The notes: generated by a model from the sequence alone, not told the origin. Positions 41,760-50,019 are shown, counted from the first letter of the stretch. The stretch: 64,000 nt of DNA from Chloroflexota bacterium (GCA_016234485.1 JACRBL010000029.1:248001-312000); one strand, 5' to 3'. A program made the numbers and translations.

Positions 41760-42914
41760 TCATTTCCGAATTGTTTTCGCCAGCGTTTCCAGCGCTTCGC
41801 GCGCCAGCATCGAAAATTCGCGGTCGTTGCGGTCGGCGGCGAGGGGGTTGAGGATTTCGAGCGCGCGCGGGTGGCGCGAAACTTTGAGGGCGAAGATGGC
41901 GTGCTTCTGCACCTGACGGTCGGGATCGCGCAGGCCGTACGCGATGAGTTCGATGGCGCGCGGGTCGCGGACGAGTCCCAGCCCCGTGAGCGCGTGGATG
42001 CGGATGCTTGATTCGGAGGCGCGCAGGGCTTCGTCAAAAATCTCCAGGCTGGCCGCGCCGAACAGTCCCAGCGCAGAGGCGGCCTGCTCGCCCACATCCA
42101 CGTGAAAATCGTAGAGCGCCATGCCGAGCGGTTCGATGGCGCGCGGGTCGCGGATCATGCCGAGGATGGAGGCGGCGTTCTTTCGCACCGCGCCTTCGGG
42201 GTGGCGTAGCGCCTGGATGAGCGGCTCCACCGCGTCGGCGCTGAACGAAGCGAGCGCCTCGGTCAATGGGGCGGCGGCGTTATCCTGACGTTCGTACCAC
42301 CAGAACGAATCCTGCAACGCCTCGATGAGATAGGGAATCGTTTGCGGGTTCCTGCTTTCGGACATGGCGCTCGCCACAACTTGACGCACTTCGATCTGCG
42401 GGTCTTCGAGCAACACGTCGGAGAGCGGGACGAGCCAGCGCGGGTCTTGGAATTTGACCACCGCAGACGCGGCCGCCATGCGGACGATGTTTTCCTTGTC
42501 TTTGAGAAGTTGAATTAGGAGGGAAAGCGATTGCGCGTCGCCGATTTTGGCGAGGGCCGCGGCGGCTCGGGCGCGGACGGTGAAAAATTCGCCGCGCGCG
42601 GCCGAGGTCAGGGCGGGGAGCGAGGCGGGGTTGCGCGTCTCGCCGAGGACGTCCGCGACGTGCATCCGCACTTCGGGGTGCGCGGACGCGAGCGCCTGGC
42701 TGAGACGCGGAATGGCGGGCGCGCCGATCTGGACGAGGATCTGCTTCGCGAGCGGGCGGAGAGTCGCGTCGGCGCTGATCGCGTCGAGGAGGCCATCCAC
42801 CGCGGCAGGTCCGAGGCGAACGAGTTCCTGCACGGCCTGCGCGTGCTTGGCGGAATCCTTCAGTTGGGCGATCCACTTTTTCGAGTCGTCTTTTTTTCCG
42901 AGTAGCCAGTCCAT
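41760..42914 (-). CDS. HEAT-repeat protein
   Basis: 384 residues made almost wholly of about ten 31-residue HEAT (PBS-lyase-like) repeats, each with a consensus such as DPRAIEPLGMALYD / RKNAASILGMIRDPRAIEPL. Forms an alpha-solenoid scaffold. A short charged head (LLGKKDDSKKWIAQ) precedes the repeats. Partner unknown. TAAAAT six bases before the ATG; no ribosome site. Confidence 0.88.
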   Translation of the reverse strand: MDWLLGKKDDSKKWIAQLKDSAKHAQAVQELVRLGPAAVDGLLDAISADATLRPLAKQILVQIGAPAIPRLSQALASAHPEVRMHVADVLGETRNPASLPALTSAARGEFFTVRARAAAALAKIGDAQSLSLLIQLLKDKENIVRMAAASAVVKFQDPRWLVPLSDVLLEDPQIEVRQVVASAMSESRNPQTIPYLIEALQDSFWWYERQDNAAAPLTEALASFSADAVEPLIQALRHPEGAVRKNAASILGMIRDPRAIEPLGMALYDFHVDVGEQAASALGLFGAASLEIFDEALRASESSIRIHALTGLGLVRDPRAIELIAYGLRDPDRQVQKHAIFALKVSRHPRALEILNPLAADRNDREFSMLAREALETLAKTIRK

Positions 42915-42920
42915 GCGTCT

Positions 42921-42926
42921 ATTTTA
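42921..42926 (-). promoter_or_regulatory. -10 box six bases from the HEAT gene (leaderless)
   Basis: TAAAAT on the minus strand; +1 is the A of ATG at 42914. The preceding terminator stem of the small gene upstream leaves little room for a -35. Confidence 0.6.
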
Positions 42927-42940
42927 CTCTTAAAAGAGAA

Positions 42941-42970
42941 GACCCCCGCGAACGGGGGTCTTTGTGGATG
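42941..42970 (-). terminator. Intrinsic terminator of the small membrane gene
   Basis: GACCCCCG-TTCG-CGGGGGTC stem on the minus strand followed by TTCTCTTTT. Confidence 0.85.
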
Positions 42971-42984
42971 TGGGAAGATTGAAC

Positions 42985-43155
42985 TTAGAGACCTTTGACG
43001 AGCAGGCCGAGTACGAGCAGAACAAAACCGAGGAACAAAAGCCAGAAGGCGGCAATGGGGATTGCGGTGAAAATACCCAGATGGCTGAGCAAACCAAACA
43101 CGCCAAGAGCCACGGCAATCCCAAAGGTAACCATTTTTGGGGGGGTGAGTTTCAT
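42985..43155 (-). CDS. Small two-helix membrane protein
   Basis: 56 residues from ATG 43155 (AAGGAG nine bases upstream): two hydrophobic segments (MVTFGIAVALGVFGLLSHLG and FWLLFLGFVLLVLGLLVKGL). No family recognised. The longer frame up to 43203 is unlikely because the ribosome site supports 43155. Own terminator follows. Confidence 0.7.
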   Translation of the reverse strand: MKLTPPKMVTFGIAVALGVFGLLSHLGIFTAIPIAAFWLLFLGFVLLVLGLLVKGL

Positions 43156-43447
43156 TTGCATTCTCCTTGAATGAGTAGATGGCTTGTGGGTTCCCACACC
43201 CACTACTTATAACACGTATTGTAGTGACAAGTTTCATTATCACAAGTCATTTATATGGCCGGTTTTGACTCTCACAAATTCTCAGGTTTGGCAAAATATG
43301 ACCGTAATGGTGCGAAATTGGACTATAATGCCGTCCGACGAATTGAGAAAGCACAACGCCGGGGTTTCCCCGGTGTTATTTTGCCTGAATTTATCCAAAA
43401 ACCTAACAGGTCTCCGAGACCTGTTAGGTTTCATCAGCGGAGAGATA
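43156..43447 (+). promoter_or_regulatory. Leader of the pyruvate-dehydrogenase operon with two hairpins
   Basis: No gene seen. It has TATAAT at 43324-43329, a GC-rich hairpin (43355-43377) followed by ATTTT, and a long palindrome (43399-43431, AACCTAACAGGTCTC / GAGACCTGTTAGGTT). If transcription starts near 43336 the mRNA carries both structures before pdhA; the first could act as attenuator. Confidence 0.5.
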
Positions 43448-44404
43448 ATGAAGAAAGAACAATTGCTCGACTTGTATTACCAGATGGTACTCATCCGTCG
43501 CGTGGAAGAGCGCGGCGCGGAGTTGTACCAGGCTGGCAAGATCGGCGGCTTCATGCACCTGTACATCGGACAGGAAGCCGTTTCGACTGGACTGATCGCG
43601 GCGCGCGAAATGCGTGACCGCGTGATCACCGCATATCGCGACCACGGCGTGGCGATCAACTGCGGACTTTCGGCGGACGCGGTCATGGCGGAGTTGCTCG
43701 GCAAGGCGACGGGTATGTCGAGGGGCAAGGGCGGCTCGATGCACATGGCCGACACCGAAAAGAACATGTGGGGCGGTCACGCCATCGTGGGCGGACACCT
43801 GCCCATCGCGGCGGGCTTTGCGCTTGGCGATCAATACGCCAAGAATGACAACGTCACCATCTGCATGTTCGGCGACGGCGCGACCAACATCGGTTACTTC
43901 CACGAAGCGTTGAATCTGGCAAAGACGTGGGGACTGCGCGTGTTGTGGGTCTGCGAAAACAATCAATACGGCATGGGGACGAGTGTGGAGCGCGCCTCGG
44001 CTGTGGATGAAATCCGTCAGAAAGCCGAAGGCTACGGCATGAAGAACAGCGCCGTGGACGGCATGGACGTGATGAAGGTCTACGAAGCGGCGAAGGACGC
44101 GATGGACTACGTTCGCAAGGAAGGACAGCCGTACCTGCTGGAGATCAACACGTATCGTTTCCGCGGTCACTCGATGGGCGATCCCGAACGCTACCGCAAA
44201 GCCGAAGAAGTGAAGAAGTGGCAGGAAAGCGATCCCATCGGCATCTTCAACAAATATTTGTTGGATAAAAAGGTCGCGACCCGTAAGGCGTTGGACGAAA
44301 TCGAAGCCCGCGTGGAAGAGGAAGTGGCGAAGGCGGTTGAGTTTGCAGAGACTTCGCCCGAACCCGCGTTGAGCGAGTTGTTTACGAATGTGTATGCGGA
44401 ATAA
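43448..44404 (+). CDS. pdhA: 2-oxoacid dehydrogenase E1 component, alpha subunit
   Basis: 318 residues starting MKKEQLLDLYYQM; GGAG lies six bases before. Thiamine-diphosphate motif FGDGATNIGYFHEALNLA...CENNQ (GDGx~26NN) and GMSRGKGGSMH, HLPIAAGFALG. Closest in style to pyruvate or acetoin dehydrogenase E1 alpha. First gene of a three-gene operon, then 72 bases of degenerate repeat before pdhB. No E3 gene in the window. Confidence 0.9.
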   Translation: MKKEQLLDLYYQMVLIRRVEERGAELYQAGKIGGFMHLYIGQEAVSTGLIAAREMRDRVITAYRDHGVAINCGLSADAVMAELLGKATGMSRGKGGSMHMADTEKNMWGGHAIVGGHLPIAAGFALGDQYAKNDNVTICMFGDGATNIGYFHEALNLAKTWGLRVLWVCENNQYGMGTSVERASAVDEIRQKAEGYGMKNSAVDGMDVMKVYEAAKDAMDYVRKEGQPYLLEINTYRFRGHSMGDPERYRKAEEVKKWQESDPIGIFNKYLLDKKVATRKALDEIEARVEEEVAKAVEFAETSPEPALSELFTNVYAE

Positions 44405-44462
44405 GAGCGATACTCGATAATTCGATATTCGGCAACAGAATATCGAATCTCGACTATCGAAT
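44405..44462 (+). repeat. Degenerate repeat (TCGATATTCGGCAACAGAATATCG type)
   Basis: Units of ACTCGATAATTCG, GATATTCGG, GAATATCGAATC, TCGACTATCG; same motif as 23755-23806, here between pdhA and pdhB. Confidence 0.8.
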
Positions 44463-44476
44463 AATGAGGAATTCAC

Positions 44477-45451
44477 ATGACCAAAATCACAATGCGCGAG
44501 GCGATCTCGCAAGCTCTTATGGAAGAAATGGACCGCGACCCCGCCGTCTTTATTATGGGCGAGGAGGTCGGTGTGTGGGGCGGCACGTATGCCGTCACTA
44601 AAGGATTTTTTGACAAGTACGGCGCGGACCGCGTGAAGGATACGCCTATCGCGGAAAACGCGATCATCGGCGCGGCCATCGGCGCCGCGATGGTGGGACA
44701 ACGTCCCATCGCGGAACTGATGACGATCAACTTCGCCTTCTCGGCGATGGACTACATCGTCAACCAGGCCGCCAAGTTACGCTACATGTTCGGCGGACAG
44801 TTCATGCTCCCGCTGGTTATTCGCGCCGTCGGCGGCGGTGGACGTCAACTGGGCGCGACGCACTCGCAGACTCCCGACGCGATCTTCGCGCATTTCCCTG
44901 GCCTGAAAGTGGTCAGTCCCGGCACGCCCGAAGATGCGAAAGGATTGCTCAAGTCCGCCATCCGTTCGAATGACCCGATCCTGTTCATCGAGCACGCCAC
45001 GATGTACCAAGTCCGCGGCGAAGTGCCAGACGGCGAGTACACCATCCCGATCGGCAAATCCAAAGTGCAACGTGCGGGCAAAGACCTGACCATCGTCACC
45101 TATTGCAAGGGTCTCGAACTCTCGATGAAGGCCGCCGAAGAACTCGCACAGCAAGGCATCGAAGCCGAGATCGTTGACCTGCGCACGCTCCGTCCGCTCG
45201 ACATGGAGCCTGTGCTAGAGTCGTTCAAGAAAACCAATCGCGCCATCGTCGTTGAGGAAGGTTGGAAGTCCTATGGCGTTGGCAGTGAAATTGTCAGTCG
45301 CATTTACGAGGAAGCCTTCGATTACGTCGACGCGCCGATCATCCGCGTGGCGCAAAAAGAAGTCCCGCTTCCGTACAACCGCACGCTCGAACAAGCCGCC
45401 CTCCCGCAAGTGCACGACATCGTCGCCGCGGCAAAGGAGGTTTTGAAATAA
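44477..45451 (+). CDS. pdhB: 2-oxoacid dehydrogenase E1 component, beta subunit
   Basis: 324 residues; GAGGAA is the ribosome site. Transketolase-type beta subunit with GEEVGVWGGTYAVTKGF, DTPIAENAIIGAAIGAAM and HEAGRQLGATHSQ-like loop (GGGGRQLGATHSQ), and the C-terminal VDLRTLRPLDMEPVLES. The stop overlaps pdhC by one base. Confidence 0.93.
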   Translation: MTKITMREAISQALMEEMDRDPAVFIMGEEVGVWGGTYAVTKGFFDKYGADRVKDTPIAENAIIGAAIGAAMVGQRPIAELMTINFAFSAMDYIVNQAAKLRYMFGGQFMLPLVIRAVGGGGRQLGATHSQTPDAIFAHFPGLKVVSPGTPEDAKGLLKSAIRSNDPILFIEHATMYQVRGEVPDGEYTIPIGKSKVQRAGKDLTIVTYCKGLELSMKAAEELAQQGIEAEIVDLRTLRPLDMEPVLESFKKTNRAIVVEEGWKSYGVGSEIVSRIYEEAFDYVDAPIIRVAQKEVPLPYNRTLEQAALPQVHDIVAAAKEVLK

Positions 45452-46704
45452 TGGCTGAAACAATCTCCATGCCCAAACTTGGCTTCGACATGGCCGAGGG
45501 CCTCCTCGTCCGCTGGGTGAAGCAGGTAGGCGAAACGATCAACAAAGGCGACGTTCTCGCCGAGATCGAAACCGACAAAGCGACGGTGGAAGTTGAATCG
45601 TCTGCTAGTGGTATCGTGTTGCAACACATCGTTGACCAGGGGACGATGGTTCCCGTCAACGCGCCGATTGCGGTGGTTGGAAATGCTGGGGAAAAAGTGG
45701 ACGCGCCTGCGGCGACTTCGTCGAACGTCGAAGGTCAAACGTCGAACGATGAACGTTTAACGTTAAACGTTCCGACTCCGCCTGTAGCGGACTCTGTTTC
45801 TCAGGCCGTCGCGTCCGTTTCCGCGGGGGCTGTGAAGGCGAGTCCGCTGGCGAAGAAGATGGCGAAAGACAACAATGTCAATCTTGCCTCCGTCCAAGGC
45901 ACAGGACCAGGTGGACGCGTAGTGCGCAAGGATATTGAAGCGGCGTTGACTGCCAGTCAAACGTTTAACGTTCAACGATCAACGACACCCGTCCCCTCGA
46001 CACCCGTCACTGTTACGCAAGAAGACAAGATCATTCAAACGACAAAGTTACGCCAAGCCATCGGACGCCGTTTGGTTGAATCGAAAAACACCATCCCGCA
46101 CTTCTACGTGACGCACGAGTACAAGATGGATGCGTTGATGGACATGCGCAAGCAGATCAACGCCTTCCTTGGCGACAATGAAAAAGTGTCGGTCAACGAC
46201 TTCATCGTCAAAGCCGTGGCGTTGACGTTGCGCCAGTTCCCGAACTTGAACGCGACCATCAAGGGCAATGAGGTGATTCAGTTTGGTCACGTCAACGTCG
46301 GCGTGGCAGTGACTGTCCCTGGAGGGCTGATGACCGTCGTCGTGAAAGACGCGGACGCGAAGTCCCTGCGCCAGATTTCGGGGGAGGTCAAGGCCATGGC
46401 TGGCCGCGCCCGCGAGGGGAAGGTCAAGACCGAGGATGTGGACGGCTCCACGTTCTCCACGTCCAATCTTGGGATGTACGATGTGGACGAATTCATCGCC
46501 ATTATCAATCCACCCGAGGCCGCGATTTTGGCGATTGGCTCGGCAAAGGAAATGCCTGTGGTGGAGGGCGGTCAAATCAAGGTGGGATGGAGACTGAAAG
46601 CCACAATCTCCGTTGACCACCGCGTCAGTGACGGCGCGGAGGCGGCGCAGTTCATGCAGAAACTGGCCGATTTCTTGGAAAACCCGGTCAGGATGTTGGT
46701 GTAA
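45451..46704 (+). CDS. pdhC: Dihydrolipoamide acyltransferase (E2)
   Basis: 417 residues: lipoyl domain (residues 1-77, lysine in EIETDKATVEVE), linker, peripheral-subunit-binding domain (about 130-165, SPLAKKMAKDNNV..GRVVRKDIEAAL) and catalytic domain with SVDHRVSDGAEAAQFM, whose His/Asp are the active residues. AAAGGAGG precedes the start. Two linker stretches (about residues 90-108 and 169-178) are encoded by degenerate short repeats (45719-45773, 45957-45986). The 3' end recurs at 48195-48293. Confidence 0.93.
   Translation: MAETISMPKLGFDMAEGLLVRWVKQVGETINKGDVLAEIETDKATVEVESSASGIVLQHIVDQGTMVPVNAPIAVVGNAGEKVDAPAATSSNVEGQTSNDERLTLNVPTPPVADSVSQAVASVSAGAVKASPLAKKMAKDNNVNLASVQGTGPGGRVVRKDIEAALTASQTFNVQRSTTPVPSTPVTVTQEDKIIQTTKLRQAIGRRLVESKNTIPHFYVTHEYKMDALMDMRKQINAFLGDNEKVSVNDFIVKAVALTLRQFPNLNATIKGNEVIQFGHVNVGVAVTVPGGLMTVVVKDADAKSLRQISGEVKAMAGRAREGKVKTEDVDGSTFSTSNLGMYDVDEFIAIINPPEAAILAIGSAKEMPVVEGGQIKVGWRLKATISVDHRVSDGAEAAQFMQKLADFLENPVRMLV
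45719..45773 (+). repeat. Degenerate repeat inside the E2 linker, part 1
   Basis: Units GAACGTCGAAGGTC, AAACGTCGAACG, ATGAACGTTTAACG, TTAAACGTT in frame with pdhC. Confidence 0.8.
45957..45986 (+). repeat. Degenerate repeat inside the E2 linker, part 2
   Basis: Same motif (CAAACGTTTAACG, TTCAACGATCAACGA) after the subunit-binding domain, also in frame. Confidence 0.75.
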
Positions 46705-46750
46705 AAAAACGCAGCCCCCGAGTTTTCCAAAAACTCGGGGGCTGCGTTTC
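46704..46750. terminator. Strong bidirectional terminator
   Basis: AACGCAGCCCCCGAGTTTT / AAAACTCGGGGGCTGCGTT perfect stem between the converging pdhC and SDR genes. Confidence 0.92.
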
Positions 46751-46754
46751 CATG

Positions 46755-47480
46755 TCACAATCCGCTTCGCATGATTCTATCTGCCAATTCGGGCAGGTAG
46801 TGATGAATAAAAACCAGCAATTTCGTCCTGCCAATTGCCATCTCATATTTGTCGTTTTGAAAACCGCTCCAGAATTCCTGGGCTAATGTTTCAGGGGAAA
46901 TTTTCCCCTTTCCCCGTCCTTGTGTCATGGCTGTATCCACAATTGGGGGAATGATTTCAAAAACCTTAATATTTGAATCTTCGAGTTGCCAGCGCAGGGA
47001 CTTGGTAAACAAATGAAGCCCGGCCTTGCTTCCACAATAGACCGGGGCGCTTTGTTTTGGAACGATCCCCAGACCCGATGAGACGTTCACAATCGCTGCC
47101 GTTTGTTTGGTCATAAGATGCGGGAGCATTAATTTAATCAATAGAAGCGGCCCAATCAAATTGGTTTGCAATTCATTTTTGATGTAATCCAGGGGAATGG
47201 CTGAATCCGTAAAATCATAATTAAATTGCACTCCCGCGTTGTTGATCAAAATATTCACATCAGTAAACCGATGCGCCAACTGTTCAACATCCTCAAAGCG
47301 ACTCATATCCGCCGTATGTGCGATAATCTTTGGAAAAACCGCCTGAACTTGCGCAAGTTTTTCCCGATCCCTGCCTGTGACAATTACACGGTTGTCCTTG
47401 CCCATAAATTTTTTGGCAAGCGCCAGGCCTATGCCTGACGCTCCCCCAGTTATTAAAACAGTGTTGTTTGAGGTATTCAT
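46755..47480 (-). CDS. SDR-family oxidoreductase (DltE-like)
   Basis: 241 residues: TGGASGIGLALAKKF cofactor motif, NILINNAGVQ, and active site YCGSKAG with Ser in NVSSGLG. Closest in style to DltE-like classical SDRs that use NAD(P)H. GGAG precedes the ATG. Visibly poorer in G/C than the surrounding genes, as is the neighbouring Crp gene, pointing to recent transfer. Substrate unknown. Confidence 0.85.
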   Translation of the reverse strand: MNTSNNTVLITGGASGIGLALAKKFMGKDNRVIVTGRDREKLAQVQAVFPKIIAHTADMSRFEDVEQLAHRFTDVNILINNAGVQFNYDFTDSAIPLDYIKNELQTNLIGPLLLIKLMLPHLMTKQTAAIVNVSSGLGIVPKQSAPVYCGSKAGLHLFTKSLRWQLEDSNIKVFEIIPPIVDTAMTQGRGKGKISPETLAQEFWSGFQNDKYEMAIGRTKLLVFIHHYLPELADRIMRSGL

Positions 47481-47528
47481 TCTTTCTCCAGGAGATTGAT
47501 TTATCCTCCCAGAATACCATTGACTTTT

Positions 47529-48140
47529 TTAATCATCATTATCACAGGATAAGGATTTTCGCAGCCTGGCTCGAATTCGGCTCAACGTGACAGGGGTAAT
47601 TCCCAAATATGACGCGATCAGATGCTGTTTGATTCGGCTCTCCATACCCGGATATTCGTCTTTGAATTTCATGTAACGGGTCTGGGCGTCATCAAGAAGC
47701 AAAGAGCTTTCCCGTTTCTCTTTCTTCATGAATAACCGTTCCGCGATGGTACGATTTACTTTCTGCCAGCACAAAGATTCGGCTGTAACTGCCTGGTATT
47801 CTTCATAATTTGCAATCAACAACCGGGAGTCTTCAAGAGCCTGGATAAAAAGTTTTGACGGCTCCTTATTAAGAAGCGCGGTATAGGCGGCAATCATATC
47901 TCCTTCAACGCAGAAGGACTTGGTGAATTCGAAACCAGACTCTGAAATATAGTACAGTCGTAGAATTCCTGAAACTACGAAAGCCAAAGTTGTTGGAATT
48001 TCACCCGCGCTAATTAGAAATTGGTTCTTCTGGAGTTTGGATGTATGGAAAACATCCAACACCTTTTCAATTTCTGCGTTTGGAATATCTGTGCTAAATT
48101 GTAAAAACGAGATTAAGGATTTCTGTTCTTGAGAATACAT
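47529..48140 (-). CDS. Crp/Fnr-family transcription regulator
   Basis: 203 residues: cyclic-nucleotide-binding beta-barrel (residues 25-125, FVVSGILRLYYISESGFEFTKSF) and C-terminal helix-turn-helix (LIASYLGITPVTLSRIRARL). No Cys cluster for iron-sulfur. Style is that of Bacteroidota Crp-like regulators paired with SDR genes. TAGAAT nine bases before the ATG. Adjacent to the SDR gene, which it may control. Confidence 0.85.
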   Translation of the reverse strand: MYSQEQKSLISFLQFSTDIPNAEIEKVLDVFHTSKLQKNQFLISAGEIPTTLAFVVSGILRLYYISESGFEFTKSFCVEGDMIAAYTALLNKEPSKLFIQALEDSRLLIANYEEYQAVTAESLCWQKVNRTIAERLFMKKEKRESSLLLDDAQTRYMKFKDEYPGMESRIKQHLIASYLGITPVTLSRIRARLRKSLSCDNDD

Positions 48141-48194
48141 GGCGGTTGAATTCTATCTTACTTTTACCACCCTGATCGGAACAGACACCAACTT

Positions 48195-48293
48195 AAATTG
48201 ACCACCGCGTCAATGACGGGGCGGAGGCGGCGCAGCGCGAAGCGTGCAAAAGATGGCGGAGTTTTTGGAAAACCCCGTCAGAATGTTGGTGTA
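48195..48293 (+). pseudogene. Copy of the 3' end of pdhC
   Basis: Starts TTGACCACCGCGTCAATGACGGGGCG, aligns to 46611-46704 (about 80 percent by eye) and ends with the same GTCAGAATGTTGGTGTAG. A small insertion CGCGAAGC-like puts the two parts in different frames. The following hairpin (48308-48340, AACTCCGAGTTTT/AAAACTCGGAGTT) copies the pdhC terminator too. Confidence 0.8.
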
Positions 48294-48307
48294 GGAACAT
48301 GTAAACT

Positions 48308-48340
48308 CCGAGTTTTGTGAAAAACTCGGAGTTTTAGTTA
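48308..48340 (+). terminator. Intrinsic terminator (copied with pdhC 3' end)
   Basis: AAACTCCGAGTTTT / AAAACTCGGAGTTTT stem. Confidence 0.8.
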
Positions 48341-48343
48341 TGC

Positions 48344-48349
48344 TATACT
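48344..48349 (+). promoter_or_regulatory. -10 box six bases from the start (leaderless)
   Basis: TATACT exactly six bases before the ATG at 48356. Confidence 0.65.
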
Positions 48350-48355
48350 TAACGC

Positions 48356-48565
48356 ATGGATGAGTATGAGTTCCCAAGATTGGACAAAACCGTCATCTCG
48401 ATTGTCTCTTCATTTGAAGAAGCCGACAGACAGGATGAAGAGTATTGGCTATCCCGAACACCCATTGAGCGTTTGCAACACATGGAACTTTTGAGGAGGA
48501 TTAATTATGGCTATGATTCTTCTGCCCGACTTCAAAGAGTTCTTGAAATTGCTGAACGAGAATGA
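48356..48565 (+). CDS. Putative antitoxin-like small protein
   Basis: 69 residues, acidic and helical (MDEYEFPRLDKTVISIVSSF), with a conserved-looking RTPIERLQHMELLRRINYGYDS segment that ends near the overlap with the next gene. No family named. It overlaps the nucleotidyltransferase by 59 bases; small proteins of this kind (SPxxRL..E..R..NYG) regularly precede such nucleotidyltransferases. Leaderless promoter. Antitoxin role is inferred from the pairing only. Confidence 0.6.
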   Translation: MDEYEFPRLDKTVISIVSSFEEADRQDEEYWLSRTPIERLQHMELLRRINYGYDSSARLQRVLEIAERE

Positions 48566-48971
48566 TGTTCGTTACCTTCTGATCGGGGGATATGCGGTCG
48601 GCTATCACGGTTATCCTCGCGCAACAGAAGACATGGATATATGGATCGCCATTCATCCAGAAAATGCCGCTAATATTGTGTTTGCCCTGAAAGCCTTTGG
48701 ATTAGACGACCCGACTTTAAAACCCGAACTCTTCCTGCAAAAGCCAAAAATCATCCGTATGGGTTTTCCTCCCTTGCGGTTGGAAATCACCACATCCATT
48801 TCAGGCGTTGAGTTTGACGAGTGTTATCAAACGCGAATCGTGGACAAAATGGATGGAGTGGAAGTGAACTTGATCGATCTCGAAAACCTGAAAAAGAACA
48901 AGAAAGCCAGCGGCAGGCCAAAAGACTTGGTTGATCTCCAAAAATTACAGCACAAAAAAACTGGCCGTTAA
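48507..48971 (+). CDS. Nucleotidyltransferase (DUF6036/AbiEii-like), putative toxin
   Basis: 154 residues; AGGAGG lies eight bases before the ATG. Nucleotidyltransferase-fold motif YLLIGGYAVGYHGYPRATEDMDIWI: GG followed by the metal-binding D-x-D (DMDIW). The C-terminal GRPKDLVDLQKLQ is typical of these proteins. Resembles AbiEii/MenT-type toxins that modify tRNAs or proteins by nucleotide transfer, but other NTases share the fold. Together with the preceding gene it is a toxin-antitoxin candidate. Confidence 0.75.
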   Translation: MAMILLPDFKEFLKLLNENDVRYLLIGGYAVGYHGYPRATEDMDIWIAIHPENAANIVFALKAFGLDDPTLKPELFLQKPKIIRMGFPPLRLEITTSISGVEFDECYQTRIVDKMDGVEVNLIDLENLKKNKKASGRPKDLVDLQKLQHKKTGR

Positions 48972-48988
48972 ATGTTGACGTAAAAACC

Positions 48989-49022
48989 AAACATCCGAAG
49001 TCTCCAAGACTTCGGATGTTTT
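48989..49022 (+). terminator. Intrinsic terminator
   Basis: ACATCCGAAGTCT / AGACTTCGGATGT stem plus T run behind the nucleotidyltransferase. Confidence 0.88.
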
Positions 49023-49108
49023 TATTCCGATACTTAATCTCCGAATTGGTGTTTCATCTCTCGATGAGGGACATCCCTCTCAAAATCCAATACCATAGGA
49101 GAACCGCC

Positions 49109-49993
49109 ATGCAAGAGAGTGTCATTTCAAACGTAATCCTACCGCTCGCCATTGCCATCATCATGGTGACGTTGGGGATGACTCTGACCTTCGCCGATTT
49201 TCGACGCATCGCCACCCAGCCCAAGCCGGTATTGATCGGCCTGTTCTGCCAGATGGTGTTGCTGCCCCTGCTTGGTTTTGCAGTGGCAGGCATCTTCGGG
49301 CTGACTGCGGTGTACGCCATCAGCCTCATCCTGCTGGCGGTCTCGCCGGATGGCGCGACCTCGAACCTGATTATCCACGCGGGGGACGGCGACCGCGCCC
49401 TCGGCATCACGTTGACCGCCATCACCAACATGCTGGCGTTCCTCACCATTCCCTTTGGCTTGGGAATCGCCTATTCGCTCTACGGAACTGGCGCGCTTGA
49501 CATCAACTTCCCGGTGGTGGACACGATGATTCAGGTCGCGGTCATCACTTTGATTCCCACCTTGATCGGCATGGGCATCCGCATGTGGAAGCCGGAGTTT
49601 GCCGAGAATAGCAAGCGCTGGTCGAAGACCTTCGCCACCGTCTTTCTCTTCCTGGTAATCCTCGCGCTCATTGTCCAGAACTGGGACGTGATCGTGCGCG
49701 ACGGTCCTCGCTTTGCCCCAGCCTTCATCGTTCTCAATGTCGCGTCCTTGATCGTGGGATATTACGTCCCCAAGTTGCTTGGGATTGATTACGTGCAGTC
49801 CATGACCATTGCCATCGAAACAGGTCTGCAAAATTCTACGGTCTCGATCACCGTTGCCATCACATTGCTGAACAACAACGAGATGGCGGTTATCCCAGGC
49901 TTGTACGCCATTTGGATGTACGTGACTGGGTTCGCGCTGGCCTACTGGATGACGCGGCGAGCATCCAGTCTTGCGCGGGCGGCAGCATCGTAA
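49109..49993 (+). CDS. BASS-family sodium-coupled transporter
   Basis: 294 residues, nine to ten membrane segments. Motifs of the bile-acid:sodium symporter family: LLAVSPDGATSNLI (helix 4) and SMTIAIETGLQNSTVSITVA (helix 9, with the Na+-site E-x-G-x-Q). Transports organic anions such as pantothenate, pyruvate or bile-acid-like compounds; substrate open. AGGAGA is the ribosome site; the longer frame to 49016 lies over the terminator. Confidence 0.9.
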   Translation: MQESVISNVILPLAIAIIMVTLGMTLTFADFRRIATQPKPVLIGLFCQMVLLPLLGFAVAGIFGLTAVYAISLILLAVSPDGATSNLIIHAGDGDRALGITLTAITNMLAFLTIPFGLGIAYSLYGTGALDINFPVVDTMIQVAVITLIPTLIGMGIRMWKPEFAENSKRWSKTFATVFLFLVILALIVQNWDVIVRDGPRFAPAFIVLNVASLIVGYYVPKLLGIDYVQSMTIAIETGLQNSTVSITVAITLLNNNEMAVIPGLYAIWMYVTGFALAYWMTRRASSLARAAAS

Positions 49994-50019
49994 TATTTTT
50001 TGGAAAGATGATTTGAACA

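Noticed and set aside
46755-48140. An insertion sequence or integrase carrying the SDR/Crp unit
   Set aside because: No transposase or integrase frame and no inverted terminal repeats were seen; only the copied pdhC 3' end supports insertion.
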